A DNA stretch of 64,000 nt from Streptomyces pinistramenti (GTDB lineage: Bacteria > Actinomycetota > Actinomycetes > Streptomycetales > Streptomycetaceae), in assembly GCF_020564935.1 (NCBI RefSeq), contig NZ_JAJCXB010000016.1, forward strand, positions 1 through 64,000, written 5' to 3'. The notes beneath the pieces were generated by a model. It saw only the letters and a program-made list of their open reading frames with translations, had not been told where the DNA came from and ran no database searches. Made by a program: the position numbers and the translations under genes. Positions 52,648-63,711 of this stretch are shown piece after piece (positions within the stretch are counted from its first letter, which is position 1; each line of letters starts with the position of its first letter).

Positions 52648-54081
52648 TCAGGCCATCCGTCGCAGCAGCGCCAGGTACATCGCGTCCGTACCGTGCAGAT
52701 GCGGCCACAGCTGGACGTCCGGGCCTTCACCGAGCGCCGGGACGCCGGGCATCAGGGGACGGGCGTCGACCCACTCGACCTCGACGGGGGCTCCGCCGTG
52801 CCCCTTGAGCACGTCGTCCACCACGGCACGGGTCTCGGCCGGATGCGGGGAGCACGTCGCATAGCCGACGACGCCGCCGACCCGCACCGCGGCCAGCGCC
52901 TGGCGGAGCAGTTCGCGTTGCAGCGGCGCGAAGCCGTCCAGGTCATCGGGCCGACGCCGCCAGCGCGCCTCGGGCCGCCTGCGGAGCGCGCCGAGGCCGG
53001 TGCACGGCACGTCCACCAGCACCCGGTCGAAGGAGCCGGGCCGCCACGCAGGCCGGGTGCCGTCGGCGGCGATCACCGCGTAAGGGCCGGGGTTGCCCTC
53101 CAGTGCGCGGGCGACCAGACGGGCGCGGTGCGGCTGCTTCTCGGAGGCGAGCAGGGCGGCGCCGCGCTCGGCCGCCAGCGCGGCCAGCAGCGCCGCCTTG
53201 CCGCCGGGGCCCGCGCAGCCGTCCAGCCAGGCCCGGTCGCCGCCCTCGACGGGCGCGTTGGCCAGCGCGATGGCGACCAGCTGGCTGCCCTCGTCCTGCA
53301 CCCCCGCGCGCCCCTCACGGACCGCGTCCAGCGCGCCCGGCTCGCCGCCCTCCGCAAGCCGTACCGCGTACGGTGACCAGCGTCCCGGCAGGCCGCTGTC
53401 CTCGCCGACGGCGGCCAGCAGCTCCTGCGCCGTGGACCGGCCGGGGCGCGCCACCAGCGTCACCTCGGGCCGCTCGTTGTCCGCTTCCAGCAGGTCCTCG
53501 ATACCCGCGCGGCCGCCGCCGAGCGCGTCCCACAGGGCCGAGACGATCCAGCGCGGATGGGCGTGCACCAGGCCGAGATGCGCCTCGGGATCCTCGTCGT
53601 AGTCCGGCGCGACGCGCTCCAGCCAGCCGTCGAAATCGGCGGCGGCGATCTTGCGCAGCACGGCGTTGACGAACTTCGCCCGGCCGTCACCCAGGACGAC
53701 CCGGGCCAGCTCCACGCTCGCGCTGACCGCCGCGTGCGTCGGGATGCGGGTACCGAGGAGCTGGTGCGCGCCGAGCGTGAGCACGTCCAGCACCGGCGGG
53801 TCGACCTCGCGCAGCGGACGGTCCACGCACTGCGCGATGATCGCGTCGTAGGTGCCCTGGCGGCGCAGCGTTCCGTAGACGAGTTCCGTCGCCAGCGCGG
53901 CGTCCCGGCTGTCGAAGTCGTCGCTCTCGCGCGCCTTGCGCAGCAGCGGCGGCAGGACGAGGTTGGCGTAGGCGTCCCGCTCGTCGACGGCCCGCAGCGC
54001 CTCGAACGCGAGGATCCTGACCGGGTCCTTCTGCGGGCGGCGGTAGGGCTTGCTGGGGCGACGGCGCGGCTGCTGGCTCAC
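52648..54081 (-). CDS. rsmB: 16S rRNA m5C967 methyltransferase RsmB
   Basis: 477 residues from GTG 54079-54081 (VSQQPRRRPSKPYRR). The N-terminal NusB-like RNA-binding domain (DPVRILAFEALRAVDERDAY) is followed by the SAM Rossmann domain. GCAGPGGKAALLAALA binds SAM, and the two catalytic Cys are in FDRVLVDVPCTGLGALRRRP and GYATCSPHPAETRAVV. Downstream of fmt with a 113-bp gap, the standard fmt-rsmB order. Confidence 0.95.
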   Translation of the reverse strand: MSQQPRRRPSKPYRRPQKDPVRILAFEALRAVDERDAYANLVLPPLLRKARESDDFDSRDAALATELVYGTLRRQGTYDAIIAQCVDRPLREVDPPVLDVLTLGAHQLLGTRIPTHAAVSASVELARVVLGDGRAKFVNAVLRKIAAADFDGWLERVAPDYDEDPEAHLGLVHAHPRWIVSALWDALGGGRAGIEDLLEADNERPEVTLVARPGRSTAQELLAAVGEDSGLPGRWSPYAVRLAEGGEPGALDAVREGRAGVQDEGSQLVAIALANAPVEGGDRAWLDGCAGPGGKAALLAALAAERGAALLASEKQPHRARLVARALEGNPGPYAVIAADGTRPAWRPGSFDRVLVDVPCTGLGALRRRPEARWRRRPDDLDGFAPLQRELLRQALAAVRVGGVVGYATCSPHPAETRAVVDDVLKGHGGAPVEVEWVDARPLMPGVPALGEGPDVQLWPHLHGTDAMYLALLRRMA

Positions 54082-54194
54082 AGAAAAGGTGCTCCGGATA
54101 CGAGAAGAGAGGTCCGTGACCAGCCTACGCGGAGCGGCCCGCGGGCCCGCGCGGGGACGGGGACGGACGCCCCGGCCCCCGCCCGGACAGCCCG

Positions 54195-55133
54195 CTACTC
54201 GCCCATCAGCTCCCCGGCCTCGATACGGACCCCGCGCGCCCAATCCGCGCCCTGCATCGGCTTCTTGCCCTGCGGCTGGACCCAGAGGAGTTGCACGGCG
54301 TGGCTGCCGGTGCCGACGTACACGGCCTTCTTCGTGGCCGCGATCTCGCCGGGCGCGAGGTGCAGATCGGCGTCAGGTCCTGCGGACGTCACGGACATCA
54401 GCTTCAGGCGCTCGCCGCGGAACTCCGTCCAGGCGCCGGGGGCCGGGGCACAGCCGCGCACCAGGCGCTCCACCCGCAGGGCGGGCGCGGACCAGTCCGT
54501 CTTCGCGTCCTCGACCTCGATCTTGGGCGCGTAGGAGATGCCTTCCGACGGCTGCGGTACGGCGTGCAGGGTGCCGTCCTGGATGCCGTCCATCGTCGCG
54601 ACGAGCAGTCCCGCGCCGGCGAACGCCAGCCGGGTCAGCAGGTCGCCACTGGTGTCCGTCGGACGCACCTCTTCCGTCAGGACGCCGTAGACGGGCCCGG
54701 AGTCCAGGCCCTGCTCGATCTGGAAGGTCGAGGCGCCGGTCACCTCGTCGCCGGCGAGCACCGCGTGCTGCACCGGCGCCGCGCCACGCCAGGCCGGCAG
54801 CAGCGAGAAGTGCAGGTTGACCCAGCCCTTCTCGGGGACGCCGAGGGCGGCCTTCGGCAGCAGCGCGCCGTAGGCGACGACCGGGCAGCAGTCCGGAGCG
54901 ATCTCGCGCAGCCGGGCGAGGAAGTCCTCGTCCCCCGGCTTCGCGGGCTTGAGCACCTCGATACCCGCCTCCTCGGCGCGCTCGGCGACCGGACTCGCGA
55001 CCAGCCGCCGGCCGCGGCCGGCCGGGGCGTCGGGCCGGGTCACGACGGCGACGACCTCGTGCTGGTCCGAGGCGATCAGAGCATCCAGGGCGGGTACGGC
55101 GACCTCGGGGGTACCGGCGAAGACGAGCCTCAT
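54195..55133 (-). CDS. fmt: Methionyl-tRNA formyltransferase
   Basis: Formylates initiator Met-tRNA. 312 residues from ATG 55131-55133 ([20 protein letters not shown]). Formyl-folate site with catalytic Asn-His in [20 protein letters not shown] and the Asp further on ([11 protein letters not shown]). C-terminal OB-like tRNA-binding domain present. Expected partner of rsmB. Confidence 0.96.
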   Translation of the reverse strand: MRLVFAGTPEVAVPALDALIASDQHEVVAVVTRPDAPAGRGRRLVASPVAERAEEAGIEVLKPAKPGDEDFLARLREIAPDCCPVVAYGALLPKAALGVPEKGWVNLHFSLLPAWRGAAPVQHAVLAGDEVTGASTFQIEQGLDSGPVYGVLTEEVRPTDTSGDLLTRLAFAGAGLLVATMDGIQDGTLHAVPQPSEGISYAPKIEVEDAKTDWSAPALRVERLVRGCAPAPGAWTEFRGERLKLMSVTSAGPDADLHLAPGEIAATKKAVYVGTGSHAVQLLWVQPQGKKPMQGADWARGVRIEAGELMGE

Positions 55134-56133
<1,000 letters not shown>

Positions 56134-56226
56134 CACACGCCGCCGGTCACGCCAAGAGCGCCAAGCCCCCTTCCCTGCCGCCGAGTTCCCGCCCACGCGC
56201 CCGAGCCGCCCGCAGCGGTGCTCACA

Positions 56227-58364
56227 TCACCCGAGATCAGGCGGATCGATCCGCACCCGCACCGCATCCCCCTCCCGTTTGACCAGGCGCGCCGCGCGGG
56301 CGGCCTTCAGGGACGCCGCCAGCGCTGCGCCCTGGCCCGGCCTGACCCGCACCAGCGCCCGCTCCCACGACTCGCCCGGCGGCGGATCGCCGGGACGGCG
56401 CGGCCGCCCCGGATCCGCGACCGGCAACGGAACCGGCCCCAACACCTCGGCCCCCGCCGGGAGTTCGGCGGCCCTGAGCAGCTCCACGACATCCTCGGCA
56501 CGGCCGGCGACCGCCGCCATCCGGGAGACCGGCGGAAAGCCGAGCTCGGCCCGCTCGGCCAGCTCACGGACCGCATGCCCGACGGGATCCCAGCGCACCA
56601 GCGCCTGCACCGGCCGCAGCGTCGGCTCCGCGATCACCGCGACCGTGCCGCCCGCCTCCTGGCCGCGCACCAGGGACGCGGCGGTCAGCCAGCGGCGCAG
56701 CGCCTCCTCCCCGGCCCGCAGGTCCGGCCGGCCCAGCAGCGCCCAGCCGTCGAGCAGCAGCGCGGAGGCGTATCCGGGGCCCTCGGCCACCGGTTCGGCG
56801 CCCGGCGTGCTCACGACCAGGGCGGGGGTGCCGGGCACCGTCGTCAGGATGTGATCGCGGCCCGACGTGCGCACACCGGGACCGCGGGAAATGCCCGGCC
56901 CAGCTCCTCCGCCGTCCGCCTGGCGCCCACGATCCGGGCCCGCAGCCGGGTGCCGCCGCACTCCCCGCAGTGCCAGTCCGGCTCCTGGCGGCCGCACCAG
57001 GAGCACGCCAGCTCACCGGCGTCCTGCGACTCCAGCGGGCCCGCGCAGGCCCGGCAGCGGGCCGGTGCCCGGCACCGCTCGCAGGCCAGCCGGGGTGCGT
57101 AACCGCGCCGCGGCACCTGGACGAGCACCGGTCCCTGCTTGAGCCCCTCGCGCACCACCTGCCACGCCATCGTCGGCAGCCGCGCCGCGCGGGCCGCCGC
57201 ATCCCGCGCCTCGTCGCCGTCACCGATCGTCCGCACCCTGGGGGCGACGGCCCGCACCCGCTCGCGGTCGGCAGCCAGCGGGCGCGCCCAGCCCGTCTCG
57301 ACCAGCTGGGCCGCCTCCACCGTGCAGCTCAGCCCGCCGAGCAGGAACCCCGCGCGCTCCCCCACCGCGCGCTGGATCAGCACCTCCCTGGCATGCGGCT
57401 GCGGGGCGTGCGGATCGCTGTGGCTGGCGTCGCCGTCGTCCCACAGCGCGACCAGCCCCAGGCCGGCGACCGGCGCGAACATCGCCGCCCGCGTCCCGAT
57501 CACGGCGCGCACCGAGCCACGGCTCACCGCGAGCCACCGCCGGTAGCGTTCCTCGGGCCCGGCATCCGCGGTCAGCAGCACATGCCGCCCGTCCCCGATC
57601 AGCTCGCCGAGCGCCTCGTCCACCCGCGCCGCGGCCCGCCCGTCCGGCACCACCACCAGCGCGCCACGCCCCGAAGCCAGGGCCGCCGCCACCGCGCGGG
57701 CCAGCTCCTGCGGCCAGGTCGCCCCCGGCAGCGCCGTCCACACCGCCCGCGGTGCGTCCCCCCGCGCCAACGCCTCCAGAAAGCCGGGCCCCGCGCCGTA
57801 CCGCCCCCAACTCCCGACATCCGGCGGCTGGTTGGGTGGCAAGGGGGCCGGAGACGCCTTCGCCTCGGCGCGCGCCCGGCGCGGCGGCACCGCGAGCTGC
57901 ACGACGTCGGCGAGCGTCCCGGCGTAGCGGTCGGCGACGGCCCGGCACAGGGCCAGCAGCTCGGGTGTCAGCACCCGCTCGGACGACAGCACCTGCGCGA
58001 GCGGCGCCAGCACCCCCCGGAAGTCGCTCTCCGCCGCGCGCTCCACGATGAACCCGCTGACCAGCCTGCCGCCCTCGCGCCTGCCCCCCTTCTCCCCCGC
58101 CCCGAACCGCACCCGCACCCGCACCCCGGGCTGCGCCTCGGCGTCCATGGCGGCGGGCACCGCGTAGTCGAAGTACCGGTCGAGGTGCACCAGCCCCTTG
58201 TCCACCAGGACCCGCGCCACCGGCAGCTCCGCGGCCAGCTCGGCCCCCCGCCACGTCCGCGGCTTCGCCCGCGACGTCTTGGTCTCCCGCACGCTCTCCC
58301 GGATGAGGGCCAACTGCTCACCCGCACCCGCCTCCGCCCCCGGACACCCGTTCTCCCTGCTCAC
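56227..58364 (-). pseudogene. priA: Primosomal protein N' (PriA), actinobacterial type, interrupted by a 2-nt frameshift
   Basis: Replication-restart protein. The gene spans 2138 nt, not a multiple of three. From GTG 58362-58364 the frame is good through ELGRAFPAVPV, then reads out of frame and stops about ten codons on. The remaining ~210 residues (RTSGRDHILTTVPGTPALVV onward) lie in another frame. Removing two bases from the ACAC run at 56873-56876 restores PVRTSGRD. Zinc-binding Cys pairs are present (CERCRAPARCRAC; CSWCGRQEPDWHCGECGG). As known for actinobacteria, the Walker motifs are degenerate (no GSGKT; WDDGDASH in place of DEEH), so it is a non-helicase PriA. Confidence 0.8.
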
Positions 58365-58400
58365 AGCATCCAGTCTTAGCAGACACCACTGACAGCGGCT

Positions 58401-58446
58401 CATGACGGACGGCCCCGGACCATCAGGTCCGGGGCCGTCCGTCATG
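58401..58446 (-). terminator. Long terminator hairpin after metK
   Basis: A 21-bp perfect stem (58401-58421 with 58426-58446; outer sequence CATGACGGACGGCCCCGGAC), loop ATCA. It starts 22 bp after the metK stop and lies just upstream of priA. Confidence 0.85.
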
Positions 58447-58467
58447 CGATGCCAAGCGGCAGCGGGA

Positions 58468-59676
58468 TTACAGCCCCGTCGCCTTCCGCAGTGCGTCCAC
58501 GCGGTCGGTGCGCTCCCAGGGGAAGTCGTCGAGTTCGCGGCCGAAGTGGCCGTAGGCCGCGGTCTGCGCGTAGATCGGGCGGAGCAGGTCGAGGTCGCGG
58601 ATGATCGCGGCCGGGCGGAGGTCGAAGACCTGGCCGATGGCCTGCTCGATCCTGTCGGTGTCGACCGTGGCCGTACCGAACGTCTCCACGAACAGGCCGA
58701 CCGGCTCGGCCTTGCCGATCGCGTAGGCGACCTGGACCTCGCAGCGGGCCGCGAGCCCGGCCGCCACCACGTTCTTCGCCACCCACCGCATCGCGTACGC
58801 CGCCGAGCGGTCGACCTTGGACGGGTCCTTGCCGGAGAACGCGCCACCGCCGTGCCGGGCCATGCCCCCGTACGTGTCGATGATGATCTTGCGGCCGGTC
58901 AGCCCGGCATCGCCCATCGGGCCGCCGATCTCGAACCGCCCGGTGGGATTGACCAGGAGACGGTAGCCGTCGGTGTCCAGCTTGATGCCGTCCTCGACCA
59001 GCTCCTTGAGGACGTGCTCGACCACGAACTCCCGGATGTCCGGCGCCAGCAGCGAATCCAGATCGATATCACTCGCGTGCTGCGAGGACACCACGACCGT
59101 GTCCAGACGGACGGCCTTGTGACCGTCGTACTCGATCGTCACCTGCGTCTTGCCATCAGGGCGCAGGTAGGGGATGGTCCCGTTCTTGCGGACCTCGGAC
59201 AGACGCCGCGACAGACGGTGCGCGAGATTGATCGGCAGCGGCATCAGCTCCGGCGTCTCATCGCACGCATAGCCGAACATCAGGCCCTGATCGCCGGCCC
59301 CCTGCTTGTCCAGCTCGTCCTCATCGCCTTCGACCCGCTGCTCGTACGCGGTGTCGACGCCCTGCGCGATGTCCGGGGACTGCGCACCGATGGACACCGA
59401 AACGCCGCACGAAGCGCCGTCGAAGCCCTTCTTGGAGGAGTCGTAGCCGATGTCGAGGATCTTGTTGCGCACCAGGCTGGGGATGTCGGCGTACGCCTTC
59501 GTCGTCACCTCGCCGGCCACGTGCACCAGGCCGGTGGTGATCAACGTCTCGACGGCGACCCGGGACGACGGGTCCTCCTTCAGGAGCGCGTCGAGAATCG
59601 TGTCGCTGATCTGGTCAGCGATCTTGTCGGGGTGGCCCTCGGTTACGGACTCCGAGGTGAACAGGCGGCGGGACAC
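58468..59676 (-). CDS. metK: S-adenosylmethionine synthetase
   Basis: Makes SAM from methionine and ATP. 402 residues from GTG 59674-59676 ([20 protein letters not shown]). Signature hexapeptide [12 protein letters not shown] and the P-loop-like [20 protein letters not shown] are intact. Monocistronic by its strong terminator. The 240-bp gap upstream (59677-59916) shows no riboswitch I can recognise. Confidence 0.97.
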   Translation of the reverse strand: MSRRLFTSESVTEGHPDKIADQISDTILDALLKEDPSSRVAVETLITTGLVHVAGEVTTKAYADIPSLVRNKILDIGYDSSKKGFDGASCGVSVSIGAQSPDIAQGVDTAYEQRVEGDEDELDKQGAGDQGLMFGYACDETPELMPLPINLAHRLSRRLSEVRKNGTIPYLRPDGKTQVTIEYDGHKAVRLDTVVVSSQHASDIDLDSLLAPDIREFVVEHVLKELVEDGIKLDTDGYRLLVNPTGRFEIGGPMGDAGLTGRKIIIDTYGGMARHGGGAFSGKDPSKVDRSAAYAMRWVAKNVVAAGLAARCEVQVAYAIGKAEPVGLFVETFGTATVDTDRIEQAIGQVFDLRPAAIIRDLDLLRPIYAQTAAYGHFGRELDDFPWERTDRVDALRKATGL

Positions 59677-59916
59677 ATCGCTCCCTGGGGTTGCAGCGGC
59701 TGCTGGCTGATCATTGGCGGACGGGCTCGAGAGCTGCGCTCGGCCCGATCCACTGCCAGTTTATCGGTCGTATGCGTTGTTCGGACACGCAGTCTCGATT
59801 TATGGACCCTCCGTGACCTGGGACACCACGGCCCACGGAAGGACGATCATCCGTATGGACCCGCCGGGTCAAGAGGGCACACCGGTAAACGCCGGACTGG
59901 TGGGGCAATCGAACCG
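59677..59916. other. 240-bp intergenic region upstream of metK, nothing assigned
   Basis: Relatively AT-rich in 59755-59815. Probably carries the metK promoter. I looked for the conserved blocks of SAM riboswitches and did not find them. Confidence 0.4.
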
Positions 59917-61152
59917 TCAGCCACGCGGCCCGGTGAGCCGCGCCGCGACGAGGTCCCACACCGTGTCGGCCAGGGCTTCCTTGGGGCCGTGAGGCACCGG
60001 CGTCTCGGTTCCGTCCGTGGCGAGGATCACCGCTTCGTTCTCGGCCGATCCGAAGGTCTTGTGCTCGCCGACCTCGTTGACAACCAGCAGGTCACAGCCC
60101 TTGCGCGCCAGCTTCGCGCGCCCGTTGGCGAGCACCTCGTCGGTCTCGGCAGCGAAGCCGACCACCAGCTGCCCGGGACGGGCCCGGTCGGCGGAGAGCT
60201 CGGCGAGGATGTCTGGATTCCGGACCAGCGTGACCGGTTCCGGCTCCTGCCCGTCCTTCTTCTTGATTTTGCCGGAGGCGTAGCGGGTCGGACGGAAATC
60301 GGCCACCGCCGCCGCCATGACCACCGCGTCGGCGTCGGCCGCCGCCTTGAGCACCGCCTCGCGCAGCTGGACCGCGGTGCCGATGTGCACCACGTCCACA
60401 CCCGCGGGATCGGGCAGCCCGGTGTTGCCGGCGACGAGGGTGACCCTGGCGCCCCGCGCCGCGGCCGTACGGGCCAGGGCGTAGCCCTGCCTGCCCGACG
60501 AGCGGTTGCCCAGGTAGCGCACCGGATCCAGCGGCTCGCGGGTGCCGCCGGCGCTGACCACGACATGGCGGCCGGCCAGGTCGGCCTGGAGCGCCTGCGG
60601 GCCCCGGGCCAGCACCCGGCGGCAGAGCTCGAAGATCTCGCCGGGGTCGGGGAAGCGGCCCTTGCCGGTGTCAACGCCGGTGAGCCGGCCGACCGCGGGC
60701 TCGATCACGATCGCCCCGCGGCGGCGCAGGGTGGCGACGTTCTCCTGGGTGGCCGGGTTCTCCCACATCTCGGTGTGCATCGCGGGGGCGAAGACCACCG
60801 GACAGCGGGCGGTCAGGAGGGTGTTGGTCAGCAGGTCGTCGGCGAGGCCGTGGGCGGCCTTGGCCAGCAGGTCGGCGGTGGCGGGGGCGACCACGACGAG
60901 GTCGGCGGCCTGACCGATGCGGACGTGCGGGACTTCGTGGACGGATTCCCAGACCTCGGTGGAGGCGGGGTTGCCGGACAGGGCAGACCAGGTGGCCTCG
61001 CCGATGAAGTGCAGCGATGCGGCGGTCGGCACCACGCGGACGTCGTGACCCGACTCCGTCAGCCGCCGCAGCAGCTCACACGCCTTGTACGCGGCGATGC
61101 CACCGCTGACCCCCAGGACGACCTTGGGCGTGTCCCGCTCCCGCTTGTCCAT
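59917..61152 (-). CDS. coaBC: Bifunctional phosphopantothenoylcysteine decarboxylase/synthetase
   Basis: Two steps of coenzyme A synthesis. 411 residues from ATG 61150-61152. The N-terminal CoaC flavoprotein has VVLGVSGGIAAYKACELLRR, VPHVRIGQAADLVVVAPATA and PAMHTEMWENPATQENV. The C-terminal CoaB synthetase has VVSAGGTREPLDPVRYLGNR, a SSGRQG loop and the KIKKKDG lysine loop near VRNPDIL. Downstream of rpoZ with the usual spacing. Confidence 0.96.
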   Translation of the reverse strand: MDKRERDTPKVVLGVSGGIAAYKACELLRRLTESGHDVRVVPTAASLHFIGEATWSALSGNPASTEVWESVHEVPHVRIGQAADLVVVAPATADLLAKAAHGLADDLLTNTLLTARCPVVFAPAMHTEMWENPATQENVATLRRRGAIVIEPAVGRLTGVDTGKGRFPDPGEIFELCRRVLARGPQALQADLAGRHVVVSAGGTREPLDPVRYLGNRSSGRQGYALARTAAARGARVTLVAGNTGLPDPAGVDVVHIGTAVQLREAVLKAAADADAVVMAAAVADFRPTRYASGKIKKKDGQEPEPVTLVRNPDILAELSADRARPGQLVVGFAAETDEVLANGRAKLARKGCDLLVVNEVGEHKTFGSAENEAVILATDGTETPVPHGPKEALADTVWDLVAARLTGPRG

Positions 61153-61213
61153 CGCTTCGCTGCTCCCCGAGCCTCGGTCCGAACGTGTGCCCCTATGGAA
61201 ACACTCCCGGACA

Positions 61214-61274
61214 CACCGAGGGCCCGGCAGGTTCCCCGGATTCCGCCGGGAGACGCCCTGCCGGGCCCTCGGTG
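61214..61274 (-). terminator. Terminator hairpin after rpoZ
   Basis: An 18-bp perfect stem (CACCGAGGGCCCGGCAGG at 61214-61231 with 61257-61274) and a 25-nt loop, between rpoZ and coaBC, 16 bp after the rpoZ stop. Confidence 0.75.
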
Positions 61275-61289
61275 AAGGTGCTGTGCCGC

Positions 61290-61562
61290 TTACTGAGCCG
61301 GGCCCTCGATGGCCTCGGAGGTCAGCAGACCCGCGTTGATCTCGCGGAGCGCGATCGACAGGGGCTTCTCGTGGACGTGGGTGTCGACGAGCGGGCCGAC
61401 GTACTCAAGCAGGCCCTCGCCGAGCTGCGAGTAGTACGCGTTGATCTGACGCGCACGCTTCGCTGCGTAGATCACGAGGCTGTACTTCGAGTCGGTGGCC
61501 TCGAGAAGCTCATCAATCGGCGGGTTGATGATGCCCTCGGGCGCGGTGATGGAAGAGGACAC
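61290..61562 (-). CDS. rpoZ: RNA polymerase omega subunit
   Basis: 90 residues from GTG 61560-61562. Conserved omega core: [20 protein letters not shown] and [20 protein letters not shown], with an actinobacterial insert and the C-terminal [20 protein letters not shown]. It helps assemble the beta' subunit. In the gmk-rpoZ-coaBC order of actinobacteria. Confidence 0.96.
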   Translation of the reverse strand: MSSSITAPEGIINPPIDELLEATDSKYSLVIYAAKRARQINAYYSQLGEGLLEYVGPLVDTHVHEKPLSIALREINAGLLTSEAIEGPAQ

Positions 61563-61633
61563 TCTCTGCCTTCCGAAGGGGTGTGAAGCCGGTGTGAAGC
61601 AAAAAATCTGGCGGAGTCCGGGAACTCGCGGTG

Positions 61634-62251
61634 TCAGCCGCTGATCTTTCCGTTCCCATTACGCCGCAGCATCAAGGCTAGCAGCTCACGGCTGACGTCC
61701 TCGACGGAGGTATTGACGAGCGTCACGTCGAATTCCGCCTCGGCGGCCAGCTCGGTCTTCGCGGCCTCCAGGCGCCGTTCGATGACCTCGGGGGCCTCCG
61801 TGCCGCGGCCGGTGAGCCTGCGGACCAGTTCGTCCCAGCTCGGCGGTGCCAGGAAGACCAGGTGCGCCTCCCTCATGGACTCGCGGACCTGACGGGCGCC
61901 CTGGAGGTCGATCTCCAGCAGAACGGGCTCCCCGGACTCCAGGCGGTCGAGGACCGCCTGGCGGGGGGTGCCGTAACGATTGCCGGCGAACTCCGCCCAC
62001 TCCAGCAGTTCGCCGTTGGCGACGAGCTTGTCGAACTCCTCGTCCTCGACGAAGAAGTACTGGACACCGTGCTTCTCGCCGGGGCGCGGCTTGCGGGTGG
62101 TGGCCGAGACCGAGAGCCAGACCTCGGGGTGAACTTTGCGCATATGAGCGACGACCGTGCTCTTGCCGACCCCCGAGGGGCCGGAGAGCACGGTCAGTCG
62201 CGGACGAGCGTCCGGGGGCGCGGGGGTCGTCCCCCGGGATGTTGCAGCCAT
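61634..62251 (-). CDS. gmk: Guanylate kinase
   Basis: Phosphorylates GMP to GDP. 205 residues from ATG 62249-62251, with a ~15-residue disordered start. P-loop [22 protein letters not shown]-binding block [20 protein letters not shown], and [18 protein letters not shown], then [14 protein letters not shown]. 38 bp after mihF. Confidence 0.97.
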   Translation of the reverse strand: MAATSRGTTPAPPDARPRLTVLSGPSGVGKSTVVAHMRKVHPEVWLSVSATTRKPRPGEKHGVQYFFVEDEEFDKLVANGELLEWAEFAGNRYGTPRQAVLDRLESGEPVLLEIDLQGARQVRESMREAHLVFLAPPSWDELVRRLTGRGTEAPEVIERRLEAAKTELAAEAEFDVTLVNTSVEDVSRELLALMLRRNGNGKISG

Positions 62252-62289
62252 GCAGCGATTATTCCAGCTTCCCGGCTGTGCCGGAAAAC

Positions 62290-62613
62290 TCAGGTCGTCG
62301 CGCCCCCGAACTCGCGCTCCAGGGAGGCGATCTGGTTGGAGCCGAGGCCCCGTACACGGCGGCTCTCGGAGATCCCGAGCCGCTCCATGATCTGCTTCGC
62401 GCGGACCTTGCCCACGCCGGGCAGGGACTCAAGGAGGGCGGAGACCTTCATCTTGCCGATGACGTCGTTCTCCTGGCCCTGCTTGATGACCTCATGGAGG
62501 GTGGCACCGGAGTGCTTGAGCCGATTCTTGACCTCGGCGCGCTCCCGGCGAGCCGCGGCGGCCTTCTCGAGCGCGGCTGCGCGCTGTTCAGGGGTAAGGG
62601 GCGGAAGAGCCAC
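62290..62613 (-). CDS. mihF: Actinobacterial integration host factor (sIHF/mIHF)
   Basis: Nucleoid-associated protein, 107 residues from GTG 62611-62613 ([20 protein letters not shown]). It is unrelated to HU-type IHF. The long basic N-terminal helix ([20 protein letters not shown]) is followed by an H2TH-type DNA-binding unit ([20 protein letters not shown], then [15 protein letters not shown]). In S. coelicolor the equivalent gene is SCO1480 and affects chromosome compaction, development and antibiotic output. Sits between pyrF and gmk as expected. Confidence 0.96.
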   Translation of the reverse strand: MALPPLTPEQRAAALEKAAAARRERAEVKNRLKHSGATLHEVIKQGQENDVIGKMKVSALLESLPGVGKVRAKQIMERLGISESRRVRGLGSNQIASLEREFGGATT

Positions 62614-62768
62614 GCCTACGTCACCTCGGATGTCGAACTGTCGGATACGGACCGGTGTGGAACCTAGTCGCCCCGCAACTGCGGAGCAACGAGCAACGCT
62701 CTTACGTGCGGTGCTCTCGACGGAGACTAGCGGCCAAGGGCGCCGGAGTCAGCGAGAACAGACGAAAA

Positions 62769-62796
62769 GTCCTGGTCAGACTCTGCTGACCAGGAC
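62769..62796 (-). terminator. Rho-independent terminator after pyrF
   Basis: GTCCTGGTCAG (62769-62779) with CTGACCAGGAC (62786-62796), an 11-bp stem and a 6-nt loop. On the minus strand it is followed by TTTTC, a rare classical T-run in this GC-rich DNA. It lies 21 bp after the pyrF stop. Confidence 0.85.
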
Positions 62797-62817
62797 AATT
62801 CGGGACCAAAGTCCCGG

Positions 62818-63711
62818 CTATCCGACCACCTTTTGCACTTCGTCGGCACATCGGGCCGCGGCATCGCGCAGCGCGGCGGTGTCCGGACCGTGCCGCAGCA
62901 CCCCCCGGCTGACGCTCGGCACGACGTTGCGGACCGCGTCCCCGAAGACCCGGGGGAGGTCGGCGGGGGTGGCGCCCTGGGCGCCGATGCCGGGGGCGAG
63001 CAGCGGGCCGTTGATCGCCAGGTCGAACGCGGAGAGATCGCCGAGCGTGGCACCGACGACCGCGCCGAAGGAACCGAGCGGGTCCGCGCCCGCGTTCTCC
63101 CGCGCGAGGTGGCCGAGCACGGTGGCCGCCACGCTGCGGCCGTCCGCGCGCACCGCCCGCTGGATCTCCTCGCCCTCCGGGTTGGAGGTGAGGGCGAGCG
63201 CGAAGACGCCGCAGCCGTTCCCCGCGGCCAGGTCCAGGGCCGGGCGCAGGGAGCCGTAGCCGAGGAACGGGCTGACCGTGACGGCGTCCGAGAACAGCGG
63301 GGAGGCCGGGTCGAGGTACGTCGCGGCGTAGGCGGACATGGTGGAACCGATGTCGCCGCGCTTGGCGTCCATCAGGACGAGGGCGCCGCGCTCGCGTGCC
63401 TCGACGACGGCGGTCTCCAGGACGGCGACACCGCGCGAGCCGAAGCGTTCGAAGAAGGCGGACTGCGGCTTCAGCACGGCGACGCGGTCGGCGAGCGCCT
63501 CCACGACGGTGCGGGTGAAGCGCGCCAGGCCGGCGACGTCGTCGTTCAGGCCCCAGTCGGCCAGCAGCGAGGCGTGCGGGTCGATGCCCACGCACAGCGG
63601 GCCGCGCTCGTCCATGGCGTGCCGCAGACGGGTGCCGAAGGGCGGAAGAGAGGGCAGCCGCCCGGCGGGCGTCGTTGCGGGGCGGTGGTCGGGCGAGGGG
63701 GCGGCCGTCAT
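62818..63711 (-). CDS. pyrF: Orotidine 5'-phosphate decarboxylase, type 2
   Basis: Last step of UMP synthesis. 297 residues from ATG 63709-63711, the longer type 2 form usual in actinobacteria and myxobacteria. Active-site block [20 protein letters not shown] (the DxKxxD motif); substrate-phosphate region near [17 protein letters not shown]. The start overlaps the pyrD stop (ATGA). Confidence 0.95.
   Translation of the reverse strand: MTAAPSPDHRPATTPAGRLPSLPPFGTRLRHAMDERGPLCVGIDPHASLLADWGLNDDVAGLARFTRTVVEALADRVAVLKPQSAFFERFGSRGVAVLETAVVEARERGALVLMDAKRGDIGSTMSAYAATYLDPASPLFSDAVTVSPFLGYGSLRPALDLAAGNGCGVFALALTSNPEGEEIQRAVRADGRSVAATVLGHLARENAGADPLGSFGAVVGATLGDLSAFDLAINGPLLAPGIGAQGATPADLPRVFGDAVRNVVPSVSRGVLRHGPDTAALRDAAARCADEVQKVVG

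Noticed and set aside
59677..59916. SAM riboswitch upstream of metK
   Set aside because: None of the conserved SAM aptamer blocks I know could be found in the leader.
58402..61275. 957-codon plus-strand frame
   Set aside because: Antisense to metK and coaBC, which have complete family signatures.
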